From the NCBI GenBank assembly GCA_963556195.1, contig OY744525.1, positions 26,359,413 to 26,423,412 of the forward strand: a stretch of 64,000 bases of DNA, written 5' to 3'. Each line of letters starts with the position of its first letter. Positions within the stretch are counted from its first letter, which is position 1. A program made the translations under genes and the position numbers. Shown here piece by piece: positions 33,751 through 43,440 of the stretch. The stretch is from Sepiola atlantica. Its lineage: Eukaryota > Mollusca > Cephalopoda > Sepiida > Sepiolidae. The notes below the pieces were generated by a model, which saw only the letters and a program-made list of their open reading frames with translations, ran no database searches and had not been told where the DNA came from.

Positions 33751-33968
33751 GGCAGGGCTGCCTGGCATTGCCCAGCCCATAGATAACAAAATAGAAAAGA
33801 AAAAGAACGTCTGTAATATCTTTTCTATTTTTTCAAACTGCTCTCACTCTCTCTACATATAACCTCAGTCACGTTACTTTTTTTAATACACTTCTCCCTC
33901 CGACTTCCTCTATATCTCTCTCTATATCTCTATCTCTCTCTCTTTCTATCTCTCTCTCTCTATCTCTC

Positions 33969-34001
<33 letters not shown>

Positions 34002-34060
34002 ATCTCTCAACTAGTTCAATATAATAGGAAAAGAAACAAAGCAAAAAGGTCAGCAACAGC
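33745..34060 (+). repeat. CCCGGCGTTGCCC repeat with CT microsatellite, copy 4
   Basis: GCCTGGCATTGCCCAGC (33,760-33,776) is followed by GATAACAAAATAGAAAAG, a (CT)n/(TATCTC)n tract at 33,897-34,009 and CAACTAGTTCAATATAATAG, the same order as at 18.62 kb. Confidence 0.75.
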
Positions 34061-34079
34061 TGACTGACTTTGTATTATT

Positions 34080-34385
34080 TAGATTATTCAGACTACTGTT
34101 CTCATCTTGGATTTTATTCTTACAACGTTTCGGCCGATGTAACCTCTGGCCTTATTCAGATGCGTCTTGGTGAACTCGGGAATCTGTGTGGAACTTTTTA
34201 TTCAAAACACGGGGGTAACTTGCATTTGTTCCATTAGCCATGACCGGGTAGAATTCTTAAGTAATTTGTAATAGTATTGTTAGTATCGCCCATACCAAGA
34301 ATTGAACCTTTAACCTTCAGAAGATTGTTACTTAGAACTGATTATTACTTACCACTGTTATATGTTGCGCCACAAGTTTGACTGA
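34080..34385 (-). mobile_element. tRNA-headed SINE with hammerhead-like tail, reversed copy
   Basis: Read on minus: a decayed tRNA-like head (34,380-34,295, AGGTTCAATTCT B-box), the ACCCGGTCATGGCTAATGGAAC-type body, then a tail with CTGAATAAGGCC and CGGCCGAAACGTTGT (34,160-34,124). GGCC/GGCC can pair between CUGA and GAAAC. It is the same family as at 16.12-16.37 kb. Confidence 0.7.
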
Positions 34386-34729
34386 CTGTTTCACTTAGTT
34401 TCAGTGTTGTTATTAAAACAACTACCAGTAAGAATGAAGGAAGGAAAGTGTTTTTTTACCCCCTATGCACTAATTTGGTCCCTGATGATTCCAAAGGAAT
34501 GAATGTTACAGTATCCTTTTTATCATAACCTGATCGGGGTCATACCGAATCCAGTGATGTAAGGTTTGTAAGTGTATCTTTGGTTGCTTCTGAGTTTTAG
34601 CCAAATACACAGACTGAAATACGACTTTATATAATAGACGAATAAAAAGTCTCAACTTTTCAAGAAAATTTTAAAGAAAATTTTTATCAAATGGTCGTAT
34701 TAATTTTCTATTCCAGTTTTTTAACAATC

Positions 34730-34840
34730 ATGTTGTCAGACGTATGTTATCCCATGTGTTAGACATTCATAAACAGCAAAGACAACGTATGTTATCCCAC
34801 GTGTTAAACATTCATAAACAGCAAAGACAACGGTTTATTT
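34730..34840 (+). repeat. 56 bp direct repeat
   Basis: CAGACGTATGTTATCCCATG..CAGCAAAGACAACGTATGTTATCC: two near-identical ~52-56 bp units at about 34,740-34,785 and 34,788-34,832. Confidence 0.75.
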
Positions 34841-34844
34841 TATT

Positions 34845-35250
34845 TTAATTATAACAAAACCCTGTAACAAGATTAAAACAACTTTTCAAGGGTAAGATTT
34901 TACGAGGAATCTAATGATGGTAATTATTATTCAATCAGAGAACTTTATTTTTCAGAAATTTGCAATCAAATCTATGCTGAGAATAATGGAATAAAACATT
35001 TTTTAACTTCCGCACTTTTAATTATTTAAAATGGCAAATTTATACACTAATTGTTTTTGCTTTTGTCTTCTAGTATATAACGATCACTTTCATTCCCGGG
35101 TAACACCAGGTGCCATTGCTAGTGTATATATAAAGATAGATACTTACATATAAGGCCTCCTTTCAGTCACACGAAACAATGGATATCCGTAAAGGTGGCT
35201 GCACAGTGAAGCAAAGGTTGTGAAATCCTCAACCGCACCTTTCCATAACT
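34845..35250. other. No gene recognised
   Basis: AT-rich; no supported motif apart from TTCCCGGGTAACACCAGGTG at about 35,094, which may be another reversed CCCGGCGTTGCCC-type end. Confidence 0.35.
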
Positions 35251-35254
35251 GACA

Positions 35255-35555
35255 TTGCTAGAGTGCAGGATAAATGGAAACAATGCTAGATGAGCAGAGA
35301 AAGACTGGTGTTATTTCGAAGTCCAGTAGAATGATGCTCAACCGCTCGAGAATAGGAATGGGATGATGAAAAGCTGCTGTGGCCAGATGGTACTGCGAAT
35401 GTGGAGAAGAGGAGCATACGATGCAGCACAGCCTTGTCTTCCCTCTACTACACAACAAGAGCAGCTTGAAAGTTCTCACAGGCTTCAATGATAATACAAA
35501 GGACTGTGTAAAGAAGTAGGGAAACGGTCGTATAACCACATGCCTCATAGACACG
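35255..35555 (+). pseudogene. LINE C-terminal domain with CECG..H zinc-finger-like motif
   Basis: The plus strand around 35,330-35,530 encodes a CECGEEEHTMQH motif (from 35,394), FPLLHNKSSL and VLTGFNDNTKDCVKK. A Cys-x-Cys-x(n)-His pattern at the extreme C-terminus is typical of several LINE polyproteins. Stops interrupt the frame and no RT palm is present. The repeat at 35,575-35,900 follows immediately and is probably its 3' UTR. The open frame on the opposite strand is a shadow. Confidence 0.7.
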
Positions 35556-35574
35556 CAAAGAAGAAGTTATTTAT

Positions 35575-35905
35575 CTCTCTCTTCCCCGGCGGGGAGATGT
35601 GACACAAGGTCGGAAAGTGGGATTTTGAAACCAGTGTCTGATAGGAAGAGCACTCTGGCAGAACAAAAATTGTCTGGGAAGCCCCGTCAGCATTCCCCAG
35701 TAGGGGTGCCTTAGGTGACTAGAAATAAACTAACCCCCCCCTCTCAAAGGGTGAGAAGGTAAAGCCTGGGAAGGTGGAGCATCTAGAGCTGAACAAGACT
35801 ATACCTCAGACCGACATCGAACAAGCCATCGTTCAAAAATGGTGCTGACTCTGCCGGTCTGATTTTGGTATGAATTCTACCCCGAAGGGCTATACGCAAA
35901 AAAGG
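35575..35905 (+). repeat. GTAAAGCCTGGGA family, copy 3 (probable LINE 3' UTR)
   Basis: CCCCGGCGGGGAGATGTGAC, AGCCCCGTCAGCATTCCCC, GAGAAGGTAAAGCCTGGGA and CTGCCGGTCTGATTTTGGTA match 20,480-20,790 and in part 3,010-3,150. Confidence 0.7.
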
Positions 35906-36073
35906 AGATTTCAAAGTTTTCCTTCTCCTAGATTAGTTGCACCACTAAAACCTCAGTATAGTCTATCCTACTAAAAACCCATAGCTGGAGGAAGGATGTA
36001 TGGAGTAATACCTTTGCCAACAGAACATATAGATCAATACTTTTTATTAGGGCATTAATAAAAGTGATGTAGT

Positions 36074-36142
36074 TGCCCTGATAAAATTCGAACACGATAG
36101 GCAGATCTCAAAGTCTGCATCTGTAACCACTATACCATGCCT
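36074..36142 (-). repeat. tRNA-like sequence, probably a SINE head
   Basis: On minus, TGGTATAGTGG (36,136-36,126) fits an A-box and GTGTTCGAATTTT (about 36,096-36,084) a weakened B-box, ~30 nt apart. A GCAGA/TCTGC hairpin occupies the anticodon-arm position with a TTG triplet in the loop. The acceptor stem does not pair well, so I call it tRNA-derived and not a tRNA gene. Confidence 0.5.
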
Positions 36143-36321
36143 TCTCCACACATATATATGTATAGATATAAATATATACGATTTCATCATATGTTTTAAG
36201 AGCACTATTATTAAAAGAAACCAATATATTATTTATCCACACCCACCTCTCCTCTTATAAAAAGTTTTGTTTTATGACTTCATTGCCTGGATAATTTCAC
36301 TGAATAACTCTAAAAATCTAT

Positions 36322-36500
36322 GACGTTCTGAAAGCCGTCACAACTGGTGACTCCAAACAGTTTGTAGATGTAATAAGACATGGGTGCGCCTTCCTACTCG
36401 TGTCTGCCAACCACAAAGACATTGAAGCAAGATTCATCAATAGCTGGCACCAACATCTCAAAACTGAGAAATTGGTGCATTGGTCAATAAGTACTTTTTT
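36322..36500 (+). other. Orphan open segment, function unknown
   Basis: About 60 codons are open on plus (VLKAVTTGDSKQFV, then GCAFLLVSANHKDIEARF and WHQHLKTEKLVHW). It has ordinary protein-like composition in an AT-rich setting, unlike random frames here. No family is recognised; there is no start, and it ends in a T-run. It could be an exon or a transposon-protein fragment. Confidence 0.3.
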
Positions 36501-36739
36501 TTTTTAGTTCATAAAACTAAACAATAATATATTGATTAAGAATATTGTCTCATGAGACAATAATCTCAATATAGTGGGAAGACTTGCAAGATTGACCTAA
36601 TGGATGATGTAACAGGCTATGAAATCAATTATACCGAATAAAAAATGCTATCGGATCAACATGCAAATTTAATTTGTATAAAATAGCAATTTACCATTTT
36701 CGTGCTGATTGATTCTATTATTTCTCCCACTTTTATGTC

Positions 36740-37680
36740 TCTCTGGCCAGGCCACTGTTAGGGCTCCATATCTAATATGTGATATCCAGAGTTCAACGAC
36801 TAGCTACTCGTGTTACATTGACTACTTTCGGCCGGCGGTGTCCGTCTGCAACCGAAATCAATCTTTCCACTTCAAATAAATACAACGAAGCTTGTACTGT
36901 TTTAAAATTTGAGCCGTTTATTCACTTACTAGCTAAATAGCCAACAATTGAGAAGTTCGTTTGAGGATCGAGAGAGAGGCTACGCTAATTAAATTTCCTA
37001 AGTTAATCACGTAATCACTTTATAATAGCTACATGATTGTGCGTTGTTCTCTCGTCGCTTCCAAGTGCAAACTGACTAAATCTCAATTTAATTTTCTCAC
37101 AGCAGAAAACTGACGTCACAAAATCTCATGATCAACACGCAGCTGTGACCCGACCTCTGACCCTCCGGTCTCGTCACTGTCACCGCAAATCGTGGGAAAC
37201 ACATCGCCCAGCTTTGCACGGGATGACTCCGCTACAAATCGCGTAAGTCAAACCCATCTCAAATAGATGCGTCCATCTTCATAGTCATTATCCAACACTC
37301 AAATGATGCTGGGACTACTTGATCTACCCTATTAAAGACGACTCAAGAAGCTTAACCATTTCTTCCTTGAGCACCATTTTTACGCAGTGATCTCATTTTA
37401 GCCTACAAGCTCCTCAATGGCCATTACGATCTCACTCGGGACCTATTATTCACTCCTGCATGAGAAAGAGGTCTGCGCGGACATTACCAGAAACTGGTTC
37501 ACCACCGAATTTGATTGAACCAGAGGAGGGCTGCTTTCTCAATCAGGTTCCCTGGATCTTAAAATGGACTTCCTGGAGATGTAGTAAATGCACCAACAAC
37601 GCAGCAATTCAAAACGAAATTGGACATGTGATAGGCCACTGTGTCCTCTTTAAAAATGATTCATATTAGTAATCGTCTTG
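36740..37680 (+). pseudogene. CR1-like LINE 3' end split by an LTR
   Basis: 36,740-36,810 and 37,237-37,680 together make up a decayed LINE C-terminus. A TTCAACGACTAGCTACTCG stretch gives a QRLATR-like motif, the LTR follows, then TTTTAGCCTACAAGCTCCTC (an AYKLLNGHYDL-like motif), TCAGGTTCCCTGGATCTTAA, TGGACTTCCTGGAGATGTAG and ATTCAAAACGAAATTGGACA. The same family recurs at 37,905-38,180. Confidence 0.75.
36811..37236 (-). mobile_element. Solo LTR inserted in a LINE
   Basis: The 426 bp block reads TGTAGCGGAGTC..GTCAATGTAACA on minus, obeying TG..CA. On minus it has a TATA-like ATTATAAAG near 37,025 and GTGAATAAACGG (AATAAA) near 36,925. The flanking five bases are ACTCG and AATCG, a target-site duplication with one mismatch. 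LINE sequence resumes on both sides, so the LTR inserted into it. No internal region remains. Confidence 0.7.
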
Positions 37681-37904
37681 TCCGGACTAAGTAACTTTTA
37701 AAATAAATTGTAGCTATGTATGTTATTTTATTGCCAATAACACGGTACAACAATAACAAATAAAAATTGGCTAATCAGAAGCAAAGTTTTGATTTATCAG
37801 CTTAAATGCTATTTAGGTCTCACTTTGAAAATCCAACAAGATAACTTCATATGTTAGATCTACTTAATAAAGTTGATTTCATGTCTGAAACCTATGGACA
37901 CCCA

Positions 37905-38180
37905 TATTCTGTCCTACAAAAAGCCGACTCTTACAATCTTCTCAATGGCCGTCATGATTCTCCTAAGGCCTTACTATTCATCTCTGCATGAGAAAGACGT
38001 CTGAACGGACATTATCAGAAATGTTTCACTGCCTATTTTGATTGAACCGGAGTAGGGCCGCTTTCTCAATCAGGATCTTTGGAGCTTGGAATGGACTTCC
38101 AGGAGATGTAGCAAATGCACCAACGATGCAGCAATTCATGGCGAAATTAGACAGATGCTAGGCCACTGTATCCTCTTCTG
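37905..38180 (+). pseudogene. CR1-like LINE C-terminal fragment, second copy
   Basis: TCTTCTCAATGGCCGTCATG, GGACATTATCAGAAATG, GAACCGGAGTAGGGCCGC and TGGACTTCCAGGAGATGTAG parallel 37,400-37,640. It is a separate insertion or duplication of the same 3' region, heavily decayed. Confidence 0.75.
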
Positions 38181-38610
38181 TGTAAATTTCTGCCACCCTT
38201 TCCCCTCATGGCAACTGAAGCATGCTTGTTTTATATTTTGTCAAATTTATTGAATTGAATATTCCCATTTTTAATTTTTATAATTTTCAAATTATAAATA
38301 GAAAAAAATAAAGCAGAACGTTGTATTTCCTTTTTATGGATGTCAATCGCGAACTTTTGACTCTCTCTTGAACGCACAGTGATACAAATGGAAAAGCAAA
38401 TTTCTTCTTCGCTGAGAGACGTAAGAAAAATGTGCGTTTTGTTTGCAATCAAATTAGTGACTTTTATTCGTATTTGTGTTTGTTTACCCAAATGAAAATT
38501 CATAAAACGGAAATGTATCGTTTTTGTGTAAATTTCTAGCACCCTTTCCCTACATGGCAAGTGAAGCAGGCTTGTTTTATTTTTTGCGAAACTTATTGAA
38601 TTGAATGTTC
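38180..38610. repeat. ~80 bp direct repeats flanking ~260 bp
   Basis: GTGTAAATTTCTGCCACCCT (38,180) and GTGTAAATTTCTAGCACCCT (38,525) begin two ~80 bp copies, each ending TTATTGAATTGAAT. The intervening ~260 bp has a 109-residue open frame on minus with no recognised domain. This could be an insertion with duplicated flanks or a segmental duplication. Confidence 0.65.
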
Positions 38611-38689
38611 AGAAAGGTGTACTAAAGCGGATTTAAAAAAGATGTTAACTTGTTGAATATTTACTTACGGGTTTGTTGAAAACGGAATT

Positions 38690-38800
38690 TTTCACATAAA
38701 GTAGATTAAATAATAAAAAACACATTTTCATTAGAGATTAAGCTGACATGTACAGGAAGTTATGTCATGGCAGGAAGTGATGTGGCAAAGTGGCCAGATA
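38690..38800 (+). repeat. TGAAAATAAGGTT family fragment
   Basis: CATTTTCATTAGAGATTAAG and ACAGGAAGTTATGTCATGG match the dispersed family at 6.1 and 18.9 kb. Confidence 0.5.
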
Positions 38801-39194
38801 AATCCTGTCTCTTGTTTACTAGTTTATTCATTGGCCTGATTCTTCCATGTAAGGTCTCAATCTGTTAAAAAGTATATCTCCAGTTACGAGAGAGCCAATA
38901 AAATGCGATCCTGCATGAGCCCCTAATGCCGGCATTAGATAGTGTAATTCTGATGCCGATATCAGCAACCAGAGGTGAAATATTTTTAAAAAAAAGGAGC
39001 TTTCTGACTGTTTACAATTCATAGTTTCATAAAAAAGAAACAAGGAAATTATTGGCCGATGCGAGAGAAAAATGAAAGTTTAAAAGGCTATCAATTTAGC
39101 AACTAGATAAGCATATCTTGTCTAAAAGTAATGATGCATCGATCATTTGAATACGGAATGCATGCAATGATTTGAAGAATAGTATTTTTTTATA

Positions 39195-39775
39195 TACCAA
39201 CAGAGCTACGCATGTATTATATCTCTACAAAGTCACCATCAGCCCACGCACGGAGTATTGATACCACATCTGGGCTGGTGCATCATCCACTAGTCTCTCC
39301 CTTCTAGACAAGGTAAAAAAAAAAAAGTCGCTAATCTAATAGGTCCCTCACTATCCATAAAGCTCCAGCCCTTATCCCATCGCCGCAATGTTGCATCCTT
39401 GTGCCTGTTTTACAAGTACTTCAATGGATTGTGGTCCGATGAACTTGCTGCTCTGATGCCTCCTCGATGTAAATATACTAGACCAACCCGACAATCAGTG
39501 TCGCATCCATTCACTGTGAAGGTCCCCAGATGGCGGAGAGCTTTCTATTCCAATAGCTTCTTTCCTCATGCTGCCGACCTCTGGCATTCCCTCCCTGCTC
39601 CCTGTTTCCTCAACTGTATCGACATGCAGAAATTTAAAACTAATGTGAACAGACATCTCGCTGCACAGCTCCCAATTTAGGATGACCCCAAAATGTTCAC
39701 CCTAATTCTCAGTAGCTCCTTACGTCTACAGTGGCATCCTGCCTTGTTTGGGGTGAACTATGTTAAAAAAGTTTT
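39195..39775 (+). pseudogene. CR1/Jockey-like LINE C-terminal fragment with 3' UTR
   Basis: The same family as 2.0-3.0 kb. The open part (39,399-39,680, 93 residues) has CLFYKYFNGLWSDEL, SNSFFPHAADLWHSLPAP and KFKTNVNRHL motifs. Upstream, an EY*YHIWAG-like stretch around 39,250 carries a stop and an A-run frameshift near 39,318. The 3' UTR AGCTCCTTACGTCTACAGTG then GCCTTGTTTGGGGTGA precedes an A-rich end. The catalytic palm is absent. Confidence 0.85.
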
Positions 39776-39779
39776 ATTT

Positions 39780-40370
39780 TTTTGATAATCTCTGAACGTG
39801 TGAAACTCGAAAGTGATTTGGAAGCCTTTAACATGTCAATACTAAAGTAATTTTCGGCTTGAATTAAAGCTCAAAAGGTAAAAAGTAAAGTATTATGGTT
39901 CATTTGTGTTCCTATATAAAAATAAAACAGTATTTTTCCACCTCGTCACTATTTTATAAATAAATTAAAATTAAATACTAATTCAAATCATTGTTAGAAA
40001 AAACATGAACTCCTCATCATAACAGACAATTGGAGATAAAATAAGAATATTAACTGAAAACAATACAATTATAAATAAACAAATACTTAAATTATTAATA
40101 AAACTTAACTCTGAAAGGTTTAACAAGCACTTTGTAATTTAGCAGGAACACTACATTTTAATTCTTAATTTTAAGAAATAACTTTTAGTCAATGACATTC
40201 AATTTACAGTAGACTTGCACTAATTTGGAGAAAATGCAGCGATTCGTCAAAACTATAACAAATTAATCAACATTAGCCAATCAAACACGTGTGTCAGAAA
40301 AAAGTAAAGCTAAAATCAGTACATACAAAAATGGCTCTTATTAAATAAAATTTGTTTTATGAGTGACAGT
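39780..40370. other. AT-rich, nothing recognised
   Basis: Long AT-rich stretch without repeats or frames I can support. Confidence 0.45.
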
Positions 40371-40815
40371 GGGAAGACTTCGACTGTTAGAGTGTTTAGC
40401 TCCTCCCATGCTTTAAATATAATTGATTAAAAATAAAATATCGATCAGGATTAAATATAAAAATTGATTGGAAATTAATGTTTTCTTTTTTTAAGAACAC
40501 AGACTGATATTTACCATCTACCTATTATTAAAAATGCTATTAATTTAAATATCTACCTAGTATTAAAAATGCTATTAATCACAATATTCTGAGAAACAGA
40601 CTGGCTCTACTTTATATATTAGACTAGCAGTGCTCCCCGGCGTTGCTATAAAATAACAAAATAGAAGAAGTTAAATAGTGTGTGTAACATCTTTATATTA
40701 AAACTTCTATCTCTCTCTATCTCTCTCGCCGTATCTTTATCTTTCTCTCTTTCCCTTTCCCCAACCTTCTCTTTCTCCTCCGCCCAGCTCACTCCACTCT
40801 CTTGTTTTAATGTGT
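40370..40815 (+). repeat. Dispersed repeats incl. CCCGGCGTTGCCC copy 5
   Basis: 40,370-40,520 matches 25,060-25,240. CCCCGGCGTTGC at 40,635-40,646 is followed by AAAATAACAAAATAGAAG, a CT-rich tract (40,711-40,800) and a TTTAAT end, as at 18.62 and 33.76 kb. Confidence 0.65.
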
Positions 40816-41300
40816 TGTAAAATAATTATAATGTAATTAATTTAGCGGAGATATCTATTTTCTACTTTATATATTAGATAATACCAGCGATGAATAAAAA
40901 AAACACTGATCTTATTATTAACATTCAAGAGCTTAGCAGCAAAAATATAAACATTTCCAGTAAATGGTAAATTCACGATAAATGCTTTGCAATTTAATTT
41001 CTTTACTATCCATTTATTTAAATAAATATACTTCGCATGTATTATATTTAAACGTATATCAGCAATGTACAAATTCAGGGAAAAGACTTTAAAAATATTT
41101 TCTTTTTTTATCGACTTCAATTTTTGCAATGCTGAAACAATGTTAGCATATTATTGTGTTTATTTCTAATGTTATCATTGCATATTTTTAATTTGCTAAG
41201 TTCTTTGCTTATATGAAGTTTACAGATATAATCTCCTCAACAAACCCTTGATAAAAACACTGATTAGTATATATATATATATATATATATATACCGGCTA
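40815..41300. other. AT-rich; (AT)n at 41,269-41,292
   Basis: Short A/T-rich open frames only; an (AT)n tract ends the stretch. Confidence 0.5.
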
Positions 41301-41726
41301 TTCAAACAATCCCGTACCTCATAAACCCTCCCCCCTAACCCTAAATCTTTAAGCGTTTTGCCTTTTTTGTTTCATTTGGATTTAATCCTTGAACGAGATA
41401 TCATCTGCCTTTGGTCCTGGAAGTATATCAAAAAATGGCCAGTTTCTCTCTTTTCAATCACTTATAAGTGCGTCTGGACTTACCTATATTTTGAGCGCTT
41501 TCTCCACACTGCTCCCACGCAAAGAGTTTTCTTCACATTCTACAATTCATCTGACTTCTTTTCAACGGAAATTTACCACCCGGACAATCTGCATATATTT
41601 TTCACGGAACTTTTCTTTTCATTCACTGCGTTTTTTTTAACAAAAATTCTTTTAATAATAATTTTCATATTTTTCAAATATTTGAACTTTGGTTTTTTCG
41701 AAAGCCAACTTATCCATCTGTATTTC

Positions 41727-41773
41727 TCCTCTGATGATAAGATCTCGATCTTTGAAAAGCCTTGGCTTAAGGA
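41727..41773 (+). ncRNA. Hammerhead ribozyme motif (complete fold)
   Basis: CUGAUGA (41,731-41,737) and GAAA (41,754-41,757). Stem II pairs AAGAU with AUCUU around a CUCG loop. Stem III pairs AAGC with GCUU around a CUUG loop. The cleavage triplet ends at A41,769. Stem I pairs UCCU (41,727-41,730) with AGGA (41,770-41,773). The flanks resemble those of the 15.72 kb motif and the element runs into (CT)n(AT)n at 41,865-41,907. The open frame over it is chance. Confidence 0.8.
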
Positions 41774-41863
41774 AAGAATAATAAACACTAGTTTATTACT
41801 TGCATTGAACAATTGAAATAAATTTCGACAATCGTCGCATATTTATCACTCTTTTTTCCTTTA

Positions 41864-41864
<1 letters not shown>

Positions 41865-41907
<43 letters not shown>
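41865..41907. repeat. (CT)n(AT)n compound microsatellite
   Basis: About ten CT units followed by about ten AT units. Confidence 0.95.
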
Positions 41908-41951
41908 CATACATTTGGGAAAGTTCATTTTTTAAGCATCTTTAAAATTCA

Positions 41952-42486
41952 AAACTTAAAGAAATAGGCAAAATGCCTTCAAAAACCATGTATTACATGC
42001 AGATATTTTTATTAAAATCAAAATACTATTTTTTTTTCATCTTGACTTTTTTTCCTAATAATTTCGCTCGGTATCACAAGCTTCAGAGATTTAAACCAAT
42101 AAAAGGTATTAACCTTATTTTTTTTTCTCGTAAGAATCCTTCCTGGTCTTTTAGAAGTGACGTCCGACGTTGTGTGGACTTAACGGAGTAAATGTCTCTT
42201 TTAAATTTGAACTTAAATCGCGCATGGTCACTGGTAGGTATAAATTTGGGAAAGTTCACACAACATCGGACGTCACTTCTAAAAGACCAGGAAGGATTCT
42301 TACGAAAAAAAAAAATACGGTTAATACCTTTTATTTGTTTAAATCTCTGATGAAGCTTGTGATACCGAGCGAAATTATTAGAAAAAAAGTCAAGATGAAA
42401 AAAAAAAAATAGTATTTTTATTTTAATAAAAAATATCTGCATCTAACACATGGTTTTTGAAGGCATTTTGCCTATTTCTTTAAGTT

Positions 42487-42487
<1 letters not shown>
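41952..42487. repeat. Long inverted repeat, ~235 bp arms
   Basis: Arms 41,952-42,182 and 42,251-42,487, with a 68 bp loop, differ by a few bases and short indels in A-runs. Each arm carries the same element end: the right arm has CTGATGA (42,347-42,353), a GCUU/GAGC stem II after one extra A, and GAAA (42,371-42,374); the left arm has the same with UGA deleted. Both arms end in AGGCATTTTGCCTA, and (AT)n plus (GT)n follow at 42,493-42,541. Confidence 0.9.

Positions 42488-42492
<5 letters not shown>

Positions 42493-42541
<49 letters not shown>
42493..42541. repeat. (AT)n(GT)n microsatellite
   Basis: About 17 AT units, then about seven GT units. Confidence 0.95.
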
Positions 42542-42542
<1 letters not shown>

Positions 42543-42743
42543 ACAACACGTATTTTTCCATCCATACGGACTACTACAAACTTACGGAACTTTGATTGAA
42601 AGTTTTGGGGGTCATCCTAAATTGGCAGCTGTGCAGCAAGATGCTCGTTTACATTAGTTTTAAATTTATGCATGTCGGTAGAGCCGGGCAAACAGCTCCG
42701 TAAGTTTATAGTAGTCCGTATGGATGGAGAAAGACGTGTTGTT
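42542..42743. repeat. Foldback element with a LINE tail in its loop
   Basis: Arms of ~49 bp (42,542-42,590 and 42,695-42,743; core ATACGGACTACTACAAACTT) enclose 42,606-42,697, which is the reverse complement of the CR1/Jockey-like LINE end seen at 39,620-39,700 (AGCTGTGCAGCAAGATGCTC). A minus-strand LINE tail lies in the loop. Confidence 0.85.
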
Positions 42744-42879
42744 ATAACGGTTTATTAACCTTTCAGATATGAGGTACGCGCATGCCCGTGAGACTTGTAT
42801 TAACATTGGAGGGTTTATATTAATATGATTACTTCTCACCGCTCTGGAGAAGCAGAGTTTCTTTTGCAAAATTATTAGT

Positions 42880-43000
42880 CAAAAGATCAAAGTAAAAATG
42901 AAAAAGAAAATCTGTTCTGATTTTTTTAATAAATATTGCATCTAAACATGCTTTTATAGGCTTTTCGCCTCATTTATTATATATATATATATAGATATAT
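42880..43000 (+). repeat. Element end related to the 41.95-42.49 kb arms
   Basis: TTGCATCTAAACATGCTTTT with AGGCTTTTCGCCT next to an (AT)n tract (42,980-42,997) parallels ATCTAACACATGGTTTTTGA with AGGCATTTTGCCT at 42,440-42,473. Confidence 0.55.
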
Positions 43001-43294
43001 ATATATGTATGTAGCATCTCAATATTATAGACGCTCCTTTTAAGTTGTAAATTACTGTTTGTTATAATAATAACAAAAACTCAACAGTAAAGACATTTTT
43101 TATGAAATCAAAATTAACACCGCCGGAAGATGAATTAAATCGAAAGTACTTGCAAAAAAAAAATAGAATAAGAAACACATGGAACTTACATACAGCAATT
43201 TGACCGAAACACTAAATGGACCATTCATAAAATTGAAAAAATAAAAAAAGTCTTATAAAGCAAAAACACTCCATGTTATTTAATAATTTTTGCC

Positions 43295-43339
<45 letters not shown>

Positions 43340-43440
43340 CAGCATTATATCTGTAAACTTCATATAAGCAAAGATCTTTGCAATGTATCGCCCGCTGATT
43401 TGGCGTTTATAGAGTTTAATTTCTCCTAATTACCATGGTT
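43000..43440. other. AT-rich; (AT)n at 43,300-43,334
   Basis: No gene or dispersed repeat recognised. Confidence 0.5.

Noticed and set aside
35258..35554. 98-residue minus-strand ORF as a host gene
   Set aside because: It is the antisense shadow of a LINE C-terminal segment with the CECG..H motif.
36074..36142. Functional tRNA gene (TTG anticodon)
   Set aside because: A/B boxes are present but the acceptor stem does not pair and the B-box is weakened; more likely SINE-derived.
41358..41816. 152-residue Phe-rich ORF
   Set aside because: No domain; its 3' part is the hammerhead motif and its composition follows the T-rich DNA.
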